Shown in pieces: positions 34,204-46,200 of a stretch of 64,000 bases of DNA. Position 1 is the first letter of the stretch. The number at the start of each line of letters is the position of its first letter. The stretch is from Cordylochernes scorpioides (lineage: Eukaryota > Arthropoda > Arachnida > Pseudoscorpiones > Chernetidae), in NCBI GenBank assembly GCA_030710605.1, contig CP092881.1, forward strand, positions 70,733,118-70,797,117, read 5' to 3'. The notes below the pieces were generated by a model. It ran no database searches. It saw only the letters and a list, made by a program, of their open reading frames with translations, and was not told the origin of the DNA. Both the position numbers and the translations under genes were made by a program.

Positions 34204-34500
34204 CCCCGTTGTCTCCGGGCCAGGCGGAGTTTGTGAGGACCGGGATGCGAAACGCCACGCTGCAGCTATCGGCCTGGAGGTCCGGTGGCTGTGGAGTGAG
34301 CGGGTTCGCCGTGCGGGTGCGGACGGGAGGCGGGGCGTGGAGACCGGTAGCCGTTCCCAGCCCTCACAACGGCTCCTTGCAGCTCACCGGCCTCTCACCC
34401 GGCACCTGGGTGGACCTCCACGTCACGGCCCGCTCCCCCGCCGGGGACACCGAGGCTACCTACCACTTCCAGACCCTCAACCACTCCGCCCCTCTCCGAG
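34204..34500 (+). CDS. Dscam-like gene, FN3 domain c (FN3-6-like), single exon
   Basis: A 297-nt exon encodes a whole FN3 domain of 99 residues, phase 1 to phase 1 (acceptor AG 34202-34203, donor GTGAGA 34501). It has the features of the last Dscam FN3 domain: AWRSGGCGVSGFAVRVR, then LSPGTWVDLHVTARSPAGDTEATYHFQTL in pieces. The Gly-Gly-Cys and the L-x-P-G-T-W-x-x-L-x-V-T-A pattern are diagnostic for FN3-6. NATL, NGS and NHS are possible glycosylation sites. It lies directly before the transmembrane exon, as in Dscam. GC content is very high against an AT-rich background. Confidence 0.93.
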
Positions 34501-34817
34501 GTGAGAACACTCATTCGCCTACTCTGACATCTTCAATCGATCCTCTAAGCATATTTTCTTTTACCTATTTTCTATATCCACACAACAAAACAGAAAATTT
34601 TAGTTTTAGGTTTCGATGTCAGGTAGAGGAGTATATGTGGATCACATGTTGAGAGCATACAGACTCTGGGTCCTGAATACCTCTTCATATGAGATCCCCA
34701 TATGCTCCTCTAGGCCCCGGGTAGTTAGCGCTCTGCGCTCCAGGAACCTGAGTTATAAATATTTCTCTCTCCTCATAGGCACTGTATAGTCCAACTCACA
34801 TTGAGGCTGCCATGCAG

Positions 34818-35180
34818 GGAATGAAGTCCGCGGAGCCCGCAACAGCGAGGACTCTGCGCCCAGGACTCCGCGAGGATCCTCCCTGGGCGATCTGGAGATC
34901 CTGGTCCCCGTAGCTGTGTCGGCGGCCGTGGTGTGTGTTGTCGTGGCCGTGGGCTGCGTGCTGTGTGCCCGGGAGCTGCGCTGTCTCTCGTCCTCCCAGC
35001 CAGGTACTGACGTCGCACAACACTGGGCGGGGTACAACACTGCTGTGGTCGGTGCAGGAGCTGGCAGGCATCTCGACCGCAAGCAATCGCGGGACATCGT
35101 CATGAAGGAACTCTCAGGGGAGCAGGGTGTGGAGGAGAATCCCCGCGGAGGGTACCATACGTCGATCTACAGTCCTCGAG
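34818..35180 (+). CDS. Dscam-like gene, transmembrane and juxtamembrane exon
   Basis: Acceptor AG at 34816-34817, phase 1. The first residues are an acidic linker (SLGDLEIL), then a hydrophobic single-pass helix of about 23 residues from VPVAVSAAVVCVVVAV to CVLCA, then basic RELRC, the expected stop-transfer. Two phase-1 donors are possible. CAG-GTACTG would end the exon at 35003. GAG-GTACAG would end it at 35180 and adds 59 in-frame GC-rich residues including YNTAVV, DRKQSRDIVMKEL and GYHTSIYSP. I favour the longer form because the extra 177 nt (a multiple of three) has no stop and keeps exon-like composition. If unspliced, the frame ends at TAG in 35192-35194. Either donor is phase-compatible with 48444. 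Confidence 0.82.
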
Positions 35181-35194
35181 GTACAGTCCTGTAG

Positions 35195-36754
35195 TGTGTA
35201 GCCCTCGGCATGCTGCGACCTCAGAGAGCTCTTCTCTCTTTGTACTTAATGTAGGGACGGGTTAATAGGTGTTGATCTAAATATTGAATAGTTTGAAGTT
35301 ACTTATCATTTTTCTACAAACCATACTAAACCCAAAGCTACTTAGAAAGATTAGTTCATCGGTGGCGAACTTTCTCTGCAGTTTCACCATTTCAATCTTC
35401 ACATCGCTATTATAGTATTGGCTAACTCTGGTCAAATACAGACCAACATTTTAAGATTAAAAATAGTACAAAAGTGAAATTATACTGCGATCAGGTGCAT
35501 AAATTAAGAAATAAAGGCATTTTCTGATATAGTGCAACTAACATCAGTATCTTTTAGTTGCACAATCCGGAGATGTCTTTTTTCTTAATTTTAAGATTTT
35601 TTGTTCTATGTTTGCGCCCGATCTAACAACTTATGGAAAATGAAAATTTCAAAGAGTAATATTTGAGCTTTTATCTTCTTTTGAGAGAGACCACATATAA
35701 AAGCTCTTCGGTCTTTAAGATAAATAATGACAAACGTGGAGCATTTAAACAATGGGAAGAGCTTCAGTATTGTACATTCTCTTGAGGTGTCCAACCGTTA
35801 TGTCGCCAAGTGTCACAACAATAATGCGCTCCGCCAATGTTCAACTTGACGTCTACTTTGTGAGTGTGTCACAACCCACGGGGTTTGAGGAAATCAATGT
35901 ACCTAGACACCAATGGAATCTCAGACCCTGGCAACTGGTGCCTGCTTACATTTGGTCAAATGGCTCTATAAAATCTCATCTTCAAATTCTTCACCTTAAC
36001 CCGCGCGTCGATCAGTCCTAAAGTTCATTCAGATTGGAATATTAAGGTGACATAATGCACACACCCAATATATGTAAAATAAAAAAATGTCTCTTTAAAA
36101 TATATTTCATAGATTCAATGACTCTGTTAAATCGACCACCAGAGGTCGCCGTTTTCCCTATAAAAACTCATTGTTGTTGTTTCCCGTTGGCTGGCTCAAA
36201 TATTTTGTACATTATGTAAATAAGTTTTCATTTTTTGGATTCTTACGCCTTAAGCCAGGCATTACCTTTCTCAAGTTATGTTTTCTATATTTCTTTAGCT
36301 CAATTAAAGCTATTTTTTATAACTAATTTTATTTAATTTTTTCCACGACTGCATTACCGATACCATTTAGTTCTAAAAAGTACCAGCAAATAATTACCAT
36401 AGCATAATCATCGGGATGATCAAGGGTTAACAGAAATTTCCATTATATATAACATATATATTCACAAATATCATTCGAATTCTCTCAAAAAAGAGAACAT
36501 ATAGTGTTTTGACCTAAATTTGAATCCTGTTTGGATGATCTTAGAGTGCTAATTATATTTTATGGCGAGAAACACAAAGATATCATCACCCAGTGTATGA
36601 TGGACGAAGAATTCAACCGATTGAATAATATTATTACTCATTGAACTCTTAATAGCGCGTGGTCCGATATTGATGTCAGGAAACTTATTTCTCAATAGTG
36701 ATATAGGAATAAAATCCAAAGAAAAAAACTTTAAAGACAACTACAAAGAACCAT
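35195..36754. other. Large intron, mostly unassigned
   Basis: 35310-35560 carries a worn ATCAGTGGTGAACTTTC-type repeat. 35750-36020 has mixed composition and an unrecognised 89-codon frame. No splice-bounded exon in Dscam phase was found. Confidence 0.5.
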
Positions 36755-36885
36755 AGAAGCATATGTCGCCGCTCCCGTCAAAATAAACGTCAAAACCTGA
36801 CGCCATCTATTGACCTTCGCCTCAAACTAACGGCCTCGGGTCGGTGACAAAGCCACAACACCAGCTTTGGCAAACTGAGAAGCGT

Positions 36886-36930
36886 ACCTAGAGACCATGG
36901 TTTCGGGCTAATGGCCTTCGTCAGCCTAGT
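36886..36930 (-). ncRNA. Hammerhead ribozyme motif, family 1 copy D
   Basis: Minus strand: CTAGG, CTGACGA (complement of 36918-36924), AGGC-CATTA-GCCC, GAAA, CCATGG, TC, TCTAGG. Core boxes and GTC are intact and stem I has five pairs including one wobble, but the first stem II pair is A-C. Confidence 0.65.
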
Positions 36931-37509
36931 TTGCGCCGCTAGTTTGCGACGACGGTCAATAGATGGCGCCAGGTTTTGACGTTTATTTTGACGGGAGAGG
37001 CGCCCTATGCTTCTATGGATCAATTTCCTCCCGGTAAATTTTCCATCTATAACTACAAAGAAGTTTTAAAGGAATGAAAAGTGTCTGAAAATCCAATACA
37101 ATCAACTTAAAAGAAATTCTTAAGAAGAGTGTAGACATTGTAAAGAAAAATCAAAACATTCAGGTCTGAGAGATCTAACAATAAGGTTTTAGAAGGTAAA
37201 AGAATCGTGATCCAGTTTTAAAGTATATTTTAATAGATCCTCTCTAAAATAAGATTTAAAGTAAATACTGTGAGCGTTACTTATTTTCAAAAAATTCTAA
37301 GGGAAACACCAAGAAGTTTTTAAGTAAATTTTAAAAGAACCCAATTACTTTTAAAGTAAATTCTAAATAAAACAACTAGTTTGAAGGTGAATTCTATGAT
37401 AACCCGACTCTCTTCTCTGATTTGAAAGTAAAAAATTCTAAGTTAATCCAATTATATTTGAAGAAAATTCTAAGCGAACTAGCTTTATAGTCAATATTAT
37501 AAAGCGAAT

Positions 37510-37523
37510 CCCCCCCCCCCCCC
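37510..37523. repeat. Poly-C tract
   Basis: Fourteen C residues; prone to slippage and assembly length error. Confidence 0.95.
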
Positions 37524-37539
37524 AACTTACTTTGAAAAT

Positions 37540-38750
37540 AAATATTAAGACAACCCAACTAGCTTTATATTAAAAGAACCCGACAGGTTTTGAGAGAAAG
37601 TCTAAAAATAACCCAGTAGTAATGAGGGAAGGTCTAAAAGAACATCAATAGTTTTGATAGAAAGTCTGAAAGAACATTATTAGTTTTGAGGGAAAGTCTA
37701 AAAGAACCCGACAAGCTTTGAGAGAAAGTCTAAAAGAACCAGACAAGTTTTAAGGGAAAGTCTAAAAGAACCCGACAAGTTTTGAGGGAAAGTCTAAAAG
37801 AACCCCACTAGTTTTGAGGGAAAGTCTGAAAGAACCCGACTAGTTTTGAGGGAAAGTCTAAAAGAACCCCACTAGTTTTGAGGGAAAGTCTAAAAGAACC
37901 CGACAAGTTTTGAGGGAAAGTCTAAAAGAACATCAGTAGTTTTGAGAGAAAGTCTGAAATAACCCCAGTAGTTTTGAGGGAAAGTCTAAAAGAACCCGAC
38001 AAGTTTTGAGGGAAATTCTAAAAGAACCCGACAAGTTTTGAGGGAAAGTCTAAAAGAACCCCACTAGTTTTGAGGGAAAGTCTGAAAGAACCCGACTAGT
38101 TTTGAGGGAAAGTCTAAAAGAACCCCACTAGTTTTGAGGGAAAGTCTAAAAGAACCCGACAATTTTTGAGGGAAAGTCTAAAAGAACATCAGTAGTTTTG
38201 AGAGAAAGTCTGAAATAACCCCAGTAGTTTTGAGGGAAAGTCTAAAAGAACCCGACAAGTTTTGAGGGAAAGTCTAAAAGAACCTCAGTAGTTTTGAGGG
38301 AAAGTCTAAAAGAATCCCACTAGTTTTGAGGGAAAGTCTAAAAGAACATCAGTAGTTTTGAGTGAAAGTCTAAAAGAACCCGACTAGTTCTGAAGGAAAG
38401 TCTAAAAGAACCCGACTAGTTTTGAGGGAAAGTCTAAAAACCCACTAGTTTAGAGGGAAGTCTAAAAACCCACTAGTTTTCAGGGAAGTCTAAAACCCAC
38501 TAGTTTTGAGGGAAAGTCTAAAAACCCACTAGTTTTGAGGGAAAGTCTAAAAACCCACTAGTTTTGAAGGAAAGTCTAAAAACCCACTAGTTTTGAGGGA
38601 AAGTCTAAAAACCCACTAGTTTTGAGGGAAGTCTAAAAGAACCCGACTAGTTTAGTGGGAAAGTCTGAAAGAATCCCACTAGTTTGAGGGAAGTCTAAAA
38701 ACCCACTAGTTTTAAATGAAATCTAAGAGAGCCACCAGTTGGAGGAGAAA
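37540..38750. repeat. 32-bp minisatellite with higher-order structure
   Basis: About 37 copies of AAAAGAACCCGACAAG-TTTTGAGGGAAAGTCT with subtype words CCACTAG, CATCAGTAG, CCAGTAG. An eight-unit block is repeated at 257 bp (CTGAAAGAACCCGACTAG at 37825 and 38082). From 38430 the unit shortens to about 29 bp (loss of AGAA). Confidence 0.95.
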
Positions 38751-38849
38751 GTTGCCAACAAGTTGAAAAGAAGGGAGAAGTCTATCAGAGCTACCAGTTG
38801 AAGGATTCATCCAGATATCAATCATGCAAGAATCCGGCAGTGTTTACAC

Positions 38850-39235
38850 AGCTTGCCTGCTCTAAAATTAAAAACAAATAAGGCACACACACAGAGCCTA
38901 ATCAAAAGAGATATTTATATAGACGTTTGTGTCCCCCGAGGCGGCGGTAGAGCTTCTTTTGATTCTCCCCAGGTCGATGTCAACACGGGGCTATCGATCT
39001 TGGAGTTCGATATTTCTACAGACGCCTGTTTCTCTTACGGCGGATTTATTGACGTTTTTTTTATTCTCGGAGCCGGTCCTATACCGTTCGGGGACTTGCG
39101 CATCCTCGAGTGGAAGTCTATGTAGACACATCTACGCCGTACATTCTGATAAATTGGCTTCGAGTCTCTTCATCTGTATAAATATTGCTGTCGAATCTCT
39201 CTTTTTGGAACAATCATATATTCCTTCTATATAAT
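38850..39235 (+). other. GC-richer island with two overlapping open frames, unassigned
   Basis: Two overlapping frames of 90 and 101 codons (38853-39125, 38929-39234) lie in sequence with GGCGGCGGTAGAG and GGAGCCGGTCC. I recognise neither product and see no splice-bounded exon in phase with the Dscam tail. Confidence 0.3.
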
Positions 39236-40502
39236 TTTCCATGTGTGGCATTATGATAAAAAATAAATATTTTCTTAATTGATAATGATATGGTAGTTTA
39301 AATATTTTAAAGAACTCTCAGAGGAATACTGTTTACTACCACTTTCAGACCGTCCCTTTCTCTGGTTTGATGACATTCAAATAGAAAATAAATTTAGGCA
39401 AAATCTAAGTCTTCCTATCTTAATATTCGAATGTACGAAACTAGCGAAGATTGAAAGAAACTAAGAATAGCTATATAATTATTTAAGAGACTTTTAAAAT
39501 TCTATATTTATTAACAGAGAAAAATTCCATTCAGTTAGGGTGAAGCTGAGTAGAGATTAATAAATTCCAAGTAGATGGAGCTATAATGAAACGCCACGCA
39601 CAGCTTTGTTAATCTTATTTTGATTTATCACGACTTATTTAATGGACCACCTCACAGATGCAAACAGGTGTCACACCACAGTGATCGACAGCCTTCTACT
39701 CGGATAGTACTCGGGGATCACACCAAAGAGATCAAATAGAATATGGTGGGGCTGCTTCCTTAGCTAAAACCACTGCCAGAGCTGACCGCTACAGGGCACG
39801 TCTCCAGGTGGCGGATAGGGGAATGACTTTCAGATATTAAGGCCATCTGTGAAACAAGCAGAATAACTCTGACGAATAAGCAGTCGCGGACTAACAGCAG
39901 CATTGTTAGAAGAAGAGAAAGATCTCTTTAAAAATCCTGAGTTCAACTGACCTGGTTGATAAACCTCAGCAAAGGCCTTCTCCATGGATACAGAGGAGCT
40001 GCGACTGTACTCATGTTAGAATTAGCAGCTAAGGTGACTGATTCCATGTTAGGAACGGCCTAAAAATATAAAGTCAGACTTTCACCAGCCTGGATTATAG
40101 TATCATGATCAACGAAATCTGCACACCAATACCCCATTTCATGAGATCACTCATGGAATTCGTGTAATATTTACACAAGGGGATAAGAAACAACAATATG
40201 TCACAGTTAGGTCCGTTCGACACTTTCTTTAAAGGTGGGTAATCCTTTTCGCGCCCGCTGTGGTGATGGATCAATGAAGAATTTTTCCTTCCCCGGCCTG
40301 ATCCCAACACATCATCCTCCTCTCACGAATCAAAAAATATTTGCGTTCTCAGCCCAAGATGAGAACGTCAGTTTATACTTTCACCGGAAACAAATTTCTC
40401 TATATAAAATGTTGTATATAATGTAAAATGTAGAACACAGCACCTGAAGCCTTAAGGTCTTCTCGGTGATCTTCAGTTCGTCCTTCCTCATCTACCCAGC
40501 AT
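39236..40502. other. Intron, unassigned mixed-composition sequence
   Basis: 39640-40070 (GGTGGGGCTGCTTCC, GGTGGCGGATAGGGG) may be an old repeat; no ORF above 75 codons. Confidence 0.4.
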
Positions 40503-41060
40503 CTCTACCAAATATCACGTAGAAAATTAGGAAAGACAAACTTCAGAATGATACGTCAATTTATTTAAGGCAAAAACAAAATCAACATTTATATAAGATA
40601 AACAATGAAGGGAGTTTCCAGAGTAACAAAAAAATAATAAATACAAATATAAAAATTAATAATTTATAGATTCAAATTTTGAAAATAGAGCAATCCATAA
40701 ATAAATATTTAAATAAAAAGGCATATATTGGATCAAAATATCATTTATTTTTACCAATATTTCAGTTGGTTGAACGCCAACCTTTATCAAGGTATTATAA
40801 CATTTTAAAGTGTGCAGTAGCAAACTCAGCGCCACATAACGTCAATAGAATTAATTTTTAAAATATTTTGCCTATATTCAATGGGGATAAAAAAATTGAT
40901 ATATAAATTTATATTATGGACAAAATAAATTTTATAAAATAAGGGTGTGAATATTTTGAATATTAACAATAACGCCTATTTTATATTTACAAGTATTTGT
41001 ATTATGTGTGAAAATATTTTAATAGATTTAAATATAATAAATACTTTGTTACAATAAGAC
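40503..41060 (-). mobile_element. CACGTGGCAATAT-family MITE, copy 5, interrupted
   Basis: The left part (40503-40678) and right part (about 41026-41060) match copy 4, but about 345 bp of the GGCATATATTGGATC family is inserted between them. The insertion is flanked by near-identical 12-mers (ATAGATTCAAAT at 40668 and ATAGATTTAAAT at 41024), read as a target site duplication. Confidence 0.6.
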
Positions 41061-41159
41061 CGTGTAAGGATGCGGTAAAAATGACAGAAAACACATTCAA
41101 TATCATTTCAAAAATCTTGTCAAATTATATTGACAAATATTTGCATTTTTTTAATCTTA

Positions 41160-41445
41160 TCTCGGGTGTAAGTGGGAAGGATTTTGTTATCGTTTGATAG
41201 TGAACCAATCTCTCCCGCCTTCTCATTGGACGAATGTGGCCATGTTTGTATATATAAGGGGGCTATGGTATTGCGAGTGGAGTCGAGAGGAGTGCGGTGG
41301 ATTATCGTGTGGAGACGCTTAAAGTGTTCTCTGCGTGCTTTATCCGTGTCTGGCTATCTCCTCACCTACCTGTGTAACCCCGGTCCGATCCCTACCAACG
41401 CAACAATAAAGATAAGTATTGTGTGTGTGTGTGTGTGTTTTTATT
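41160..41445 (+). promoter_or_regulatory. Possible retroelement promoter / LTR-like segment
   Basis: TATATAAGGGGG at about 41250, a following transcribed-looking GC-richer stretch, then CAACAATAAAGATAAG and (TG)n. TATA box followed by AATAAA about 150 bp later is LTR-like. No partner copy is seen, so tentative. Confidence 0.3.
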
Positions 41446-41689
41446 TTATTTTATTTAACAAATTGTGAGTTATTATTTACTTTTTTTGTGTTGTACTCTT
41501 GAGTGTACGTTCTTTGTGCCTTTAGTTACTATTACTGTAGGCCCTAGTAATTCGCAACTTTTTGTGTAAACCCGTAAATAGTAAATTTTGTCAATCTAAA
41601 ATCTGAAGGTAAGATGAATACTTAGGATTTGGGCATAACTAAAGTGAGACAGAACCCGTTAGTATCAAACCTCGATCCAGGGAGTGACA

Positions 41690-43165
41690 TTATTATTATT
41701 ATTTAACAGTTGGGAGAGACACGCCATATCCACAATTTGGATAATTGCGTGTATATTTTAAATTATATACAATTAATACAATTGAACATTGGAAATCATT
41801 AAAATTAAACGTTCAATGTCAAATTTTACATATAGCAATTATAAGTAGTAGCTTGAAATATGTACAGTCAACGCTTTCGCCTCAAAATATACATCCTGCA
41901 GAATCTATTAAACTTGATGTATTGGTCTTTATTGCAAGCAGCTTGTTTTGTATTAGTCAGGTAAAGTTGGTTTTCTTCCCTTAGATCAGAAGTTAATGGA
42001 CAGTCTATCAGAAGATGTTCAGGGGTTTGTTGTTCGTTTCCACAAGTGCATGCAGGTGAACCAATTTTGCCAATTCTAAACAAATATGTGTTGAAGTCAC
42101 CATGTCCAGTAAAATATTGAACGTTATAGAAGTTGGGTTGAAAAGAGTTAGGAATTCTTGAAGTATCAAAGAATCCCTTGAAATTATCATTGGCACCTCC
42201 ATAGTATTCCTCAATTTTCTGGTTTATAAAATTAGATATCATTTTTCTTTTAGTTGGATCTGATGTTTTGTATCCAATATTCATTTTTAGTATATTTGTT
42301 TCAATAAAATCCGTGAGCTTTGGTGTTCTAGCAACAATATGAGTACAGTTTGAAGATGTTGAATTATAAACCTGTGTACTGTGCTTCAAAATTTTGTACT
42401 GCAGAGAGTTTAATTTATCTTTGACTTTTTTGGGTATAAAGTTGTACCAGATCGTGGAACCATAAGTTAGTGAACTTCGAAACAGTGTCTTATAGAGTTC
42501 TATTCTTCTTTTACTGTCCAGTCCCCATGCTTTCCCGGTTAATCCAATTAGGTATCCACTAGCTCTATTTGTCTTAGTAATAATCTCATCAATATGGGGC
42601 ACAAAATCCAATTTGTTTTTATTTCTATGCTTTTTAAAAGTTATTCCCATAATCTTCAGTTTTTCTACCCGATTGGCAGTGATAGTGTTAGGAATTTTTG
42701 CAGCTATTTTGCTATTAAACAAGTATAAGATTTTCGTTTTCTCTTCAGATACGGTCAACTTATTGTTCCCACACCAGTCTAATATTCTCTCCATGACCTT
42801 TCCTGTTGTATTCCGAAGTTCTGTCAAGTTGTTTCCCCAACATATCACAGTTAAATCATCCGCATAAGCAATGATTTCACTGTTTGATTCTGAATAGTTA
42901 TTCAATAAATCGTTTAGAATAATATTCCATATTGTAGGGGATATAGGCCCACCCTGTGGACATCCCTTGCTTAATTTTTTGTGGGTTTCATTTGATGAGT
43001 ATCTAAATCTCACTCTTCAATTATTAAGAAAAGACCGTAGTAGTTTTATTATTGAAGCTTGAACGTTGTCCTCATCTAGTCTTTTCAGCACCATCGGCCA
43101 CCATGCATTGTCGAACGCTCCATGATAATGACGCCGTATACACCAGTTTAGTAGTTGACACCTCC
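41690..43165 (-). pseudogene. Non-LTR retrotransposon (Jockey/I/R1-type), 5'-truncated, RT plus zinc motif
   Basis: A 381-codon frame (43013 to 41868) starts inside the reverse transcriptase: GCPQGGPISPTIWNIILNDL (residues 17-36, motif B), YADD (50-53, catalytic Asp pair), LDWCGNNKLTVSEEKT, then a long C-terminal region ending with CTCGNEQQTPEHLLIDCP, the Cys-Cys-His-Cys motif. Upstream, past a TGA at 43017-43019, the same frame gives GAFDNAWWPMVLKRL (RT motif A region). It makes cDNA by target-primed reverse transcription when intact. The 3' UTR ends at (ATT)n on the + strand, i.e. a (TAA)n tail (41691-41703). Endonuclease and most of RT are missing; the copy is dead but young enough to keep 381 open codons. 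Confidence 0.9.
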
Positions 43166-43439
43166 ACTGGGGTCCTTTATAGATACTTCAATATTTTATT
43201 GATTCATCTTGTCGTACTGAACCGTTTTACATCATTTTTCAACGAATACTTTACCTAAAAAGAATATTTTATTTAAATGAAGAAAGATAATTAGCTGAAA
43301 TATTCTTTGAAAATTATTAATGGAGGCCACCACACAAACACACGCACATATTTTGCGCTTTGTGTTTTCAGTAAAATATCAGTTTAACATTTCTTTTATA
43401 TATATTTTGTTATTTTTATTTATTTTTATACGAAAAATC

Positions 43440-43745
43440 TTTTTACACAGAGTACAAATAATTTTAAATATAAAATAGGCGTTATTGTTAATTTTCGAAA
43501 TATTCACACCTATATTCCCCTAAATATATTTTGTCCATAATATAAATTATATATCATTTTTTTCTCCCCATTGAATATAATAAAATATTTTTAAAACTTA
43601 ATGCTGTTGACGTTATGTGGCGCTGAGTTTTGTTGTTGACACACTTTAAAATGTTATAACACCTTGATAAAGGTTGGCGTTCAGCCAACTGAAATATTAG
43701 TAAAATAAATGATATTTTGATCCAATATATGTCATTTTAATTAAA
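43440..43745 (-). mobile_element. GGCATATATTGGATC-family element, longer copy
   Basis: Reverse complement matches 40690-41010 over about 300 bp, including GCGCCACATAACGTCAA, CAATGGGGA and AACAATAACGCCTATTTTAT. This defines the unit outside the fold-back arms. Confidence 0.65.
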
Positions 43746-43904
43746 CACACACATATGTCGAAGGTTGAATTAGTTTTCATTCGATATTGGACAGATCTCA
43801 TGGCTCTATATTGGAACAAATTATTTAGACGCTGATGGTTTCATAATGGAATATGGATGTTGAAGCTCATTAGGGAATTTTCCGAGCGGTTTTGCCGGTT
43901 TAGT

Positions 43905-44040
43905 CCACCAGACAGCTACAGATATTGAGCTGGCTATTTTGTTTATCTGCATTGGAAAGATTGTTTAGTCCGGTTTAGTCCACCAGACAGCTACAGATAT
44001 TGAGCTGGCTATTTTGTTTATCTGCATTGGAAAGACTGGT
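43905..44040. repeat. Direct tandem duplication of about 73 bp
   Basis: CCGGTTTAGTCCACCAGACA to ATCTGCATTGGAAAGA occurs twice in succession with almost no differences. Confidence 0.85.
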
Positions 44041-44759
44041 ATTTATGATTTCGGGTCAATGAAGCTACTTAATCAACAACAGTGAGTTGGTGAGCTCCAG
44101 TGGAGAGATAAAAACTTGTAGAAACCGCCGGGAAGACTGATGCTTCCTGTTCCCAATACTTTTTTTTTTAAATCTCCGTCCAGTAATTGGCGATTTTCCT
44201 CTCCGAGAATGATTCAAAAAATCAGAACAAAATCAGCTTTTCTAGCACATTAAATATACATATGGAATTATATTTAAGAAATTGGTATATGACCAAAAAC
44301 GCTGTACACACGTGGGTGATATAAAGTTTAAAAAAAAACTTACATTAAGTCACATAGTATATTCAGGAATTCCCAAAATGTAAAATGTCATATACAAAGA
44401 CTCTATAAAAACACATTTTCTATAAGAGATTACCAATCTTAAATAAATATTGTTGCACAAGTATAACAGAGAGTCACTGAAGGAATGTAATCTCCCATAA
44501 TAACAACACATTAAAACAATACGTGGCCAAGTCCGATAATCTCTCGGATGTCGTCTGCTAGGAGTATCATCCAATTAGCTACCGCCGCGGTGGTGACCAA
44601 TCAAATTAGGACTGTTGTCGACTTCCCGCCAGGTGACCTCGGGTCTATTGTTTCAGCGCCCGCGGAGTATCTATCTGGTAGAGCTGCTTTCTTCACGGTG
44701 ACATCTCTCTCTCTCTGTTCTCTATATATTCTCTCTAACCTAGAGCCTGTTCTGTAAAT

Positions 44760-45135
44760 ATGTTCAGGCTTATAACACGGTCTATAGATATATTCTAACC
44801 TGGAACATGCTCTATAAAAAGATTTTGATTCTACCCCGATATTCCGTTCTATAGATATATTCTAACCAGGGAACTGATAGATTCTACCCCGATATCCCGT
44901 TCTATAGATATATTCTAACCCGGAACACGATCTATAAAAAGATTTTGATTCTACCCCGATATTCCGTTCTATAGATATATTCTAACCTGGGAACTGATAG
45001 ATTCTGCCCCGATATCCCGTTCTATAGATATATTCTAACCTGGAACATGCTCTATAAAAAGATTTTGATTCTACCCCGATATTCCGTTCTATAGATATAT
45101 TCTAACCAGGGAACTGATAGATTCGACTCTTAGTT
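44760..45135. repeat. 120-bp tandem array made of two 60-bp halves
   Basis: TCTATAAAAAGATTTTG recurs at 44811, 44931 and 45051. Each 120-bp unit is itself two diverged halves sharing CCGTTCTATAGATATATTCT. Confidence 0.9.
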
Positions 45136-45139
45136 CCCG

Positions 45140-45430
45140 TTCTATAGAAGCGCCGTTTGACTCTCCAGACACATCTTAAGCCGGGAAATGGAGGCAGCCC
45201 TCAATTACCCGCTACGCGCCCATCAATAACCGGGGGCCATTGTTCCTCCAGAAAAAAGCACAAGAAGGAAGAAAAAGCTGCAGTGAACCGGAAGTCGTCG
45301 GTCGATAACGTAATGGGCGGACTTCCGGCCGCGAAGCTCGACAAAAGCTTTCTCCAGGGAAGACAATGGAGGCTTTTAATTGGCTCTCCGGGGAGCTTCC
45401 ACAGGTTGGCCTAATTGGTCTCAACTTCTT
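45140..45430. other. GC-rich non-repetitive island in the last Dscam intron
   Basis: About 290 bp with CCGGGGGCCATTG, CGGACTTCCGGCCGCGAAG and ATTGGCTCTCCGGGG. Opposed frames of 85 and 70 codons are not recognisable. Could be an unrecognised exon, a regulatory element or a foreign fragment. Confidence 0.35.
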
Positions 45431-46188
45431 TCCTTGATTTGCATACTGAGGGAATTACTGGAGCGCCAATTAAATGTCAAACCTCTTTGAATAAATTCCC
45501 AACCCCAATATTTCCTCTTTGTTTGAACCAAATCTATCAACACGCCAAGTGTGTATCGATAAGTTAACACGTTAGTTTCAATAGCAGTTTTCAAATCAAA
45601 ATGTTATTTGCGAATTATGCTCGAGGAACAATGCTAGAAGTAAAAATAGTTGACGAGCTTTCTATTTACACCAAGGACGCCTATGTAACTTATTTTTTTA
45701 ATATACATTTACCTTGAATTCTTCAATATAGGCTAATGAGGACTTCTTCTCAATATAGATTGCTGTCTCTCTTTACCTTGAGAGAACACCTAGTGTTTTA
45801 GTCCAGCTACTTGACCAGCTCCGCAACTCCAAGGAAGAGGCTCTAAGGACGACTGCCAAACGTCCAAAAACTTATCCAGAAACTCATTTTTTATTGAAAA
45901 ACACGCTCAATTTATACATTAAAGAAATTTACAAACTAATTTATACATTAGAAGAAATTTACATACTTTTTTCTCTTAGTTTTTAAGTTACAAATATATT
46001 TACATGAAAATAAAGTTGACTACTCTAGTAGTCGTAAAATAGGCGGTATATAAGTATAACAGCCTGATACAATACTAAAGCGGGTTTACAGATTAAATTG
46101 GTGAAACTGCTGGAAGGGTTTACCACTACTGAACCAGACTCTTGCATATTTTCTCAACCCAGTAAGTTCATTCAAAATTATTTTATAT
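45431..46188. other. Intron, no gene
   Basis: AT-rich, with AGAAATTTACAAACTAATTT-type local duplication at 45920-45970. Confidence 0.5.
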
Positions 46189-46200
46189 GAAAATTAAATA

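Noticed and set aside
34753-35103. Minus-strand ORFs of 81-116 codons over the transmembrane exon
   Set aside because: Antisense shadows of a GC-rich exon; the + strand has splice sites, domain homology and a membrane helix.
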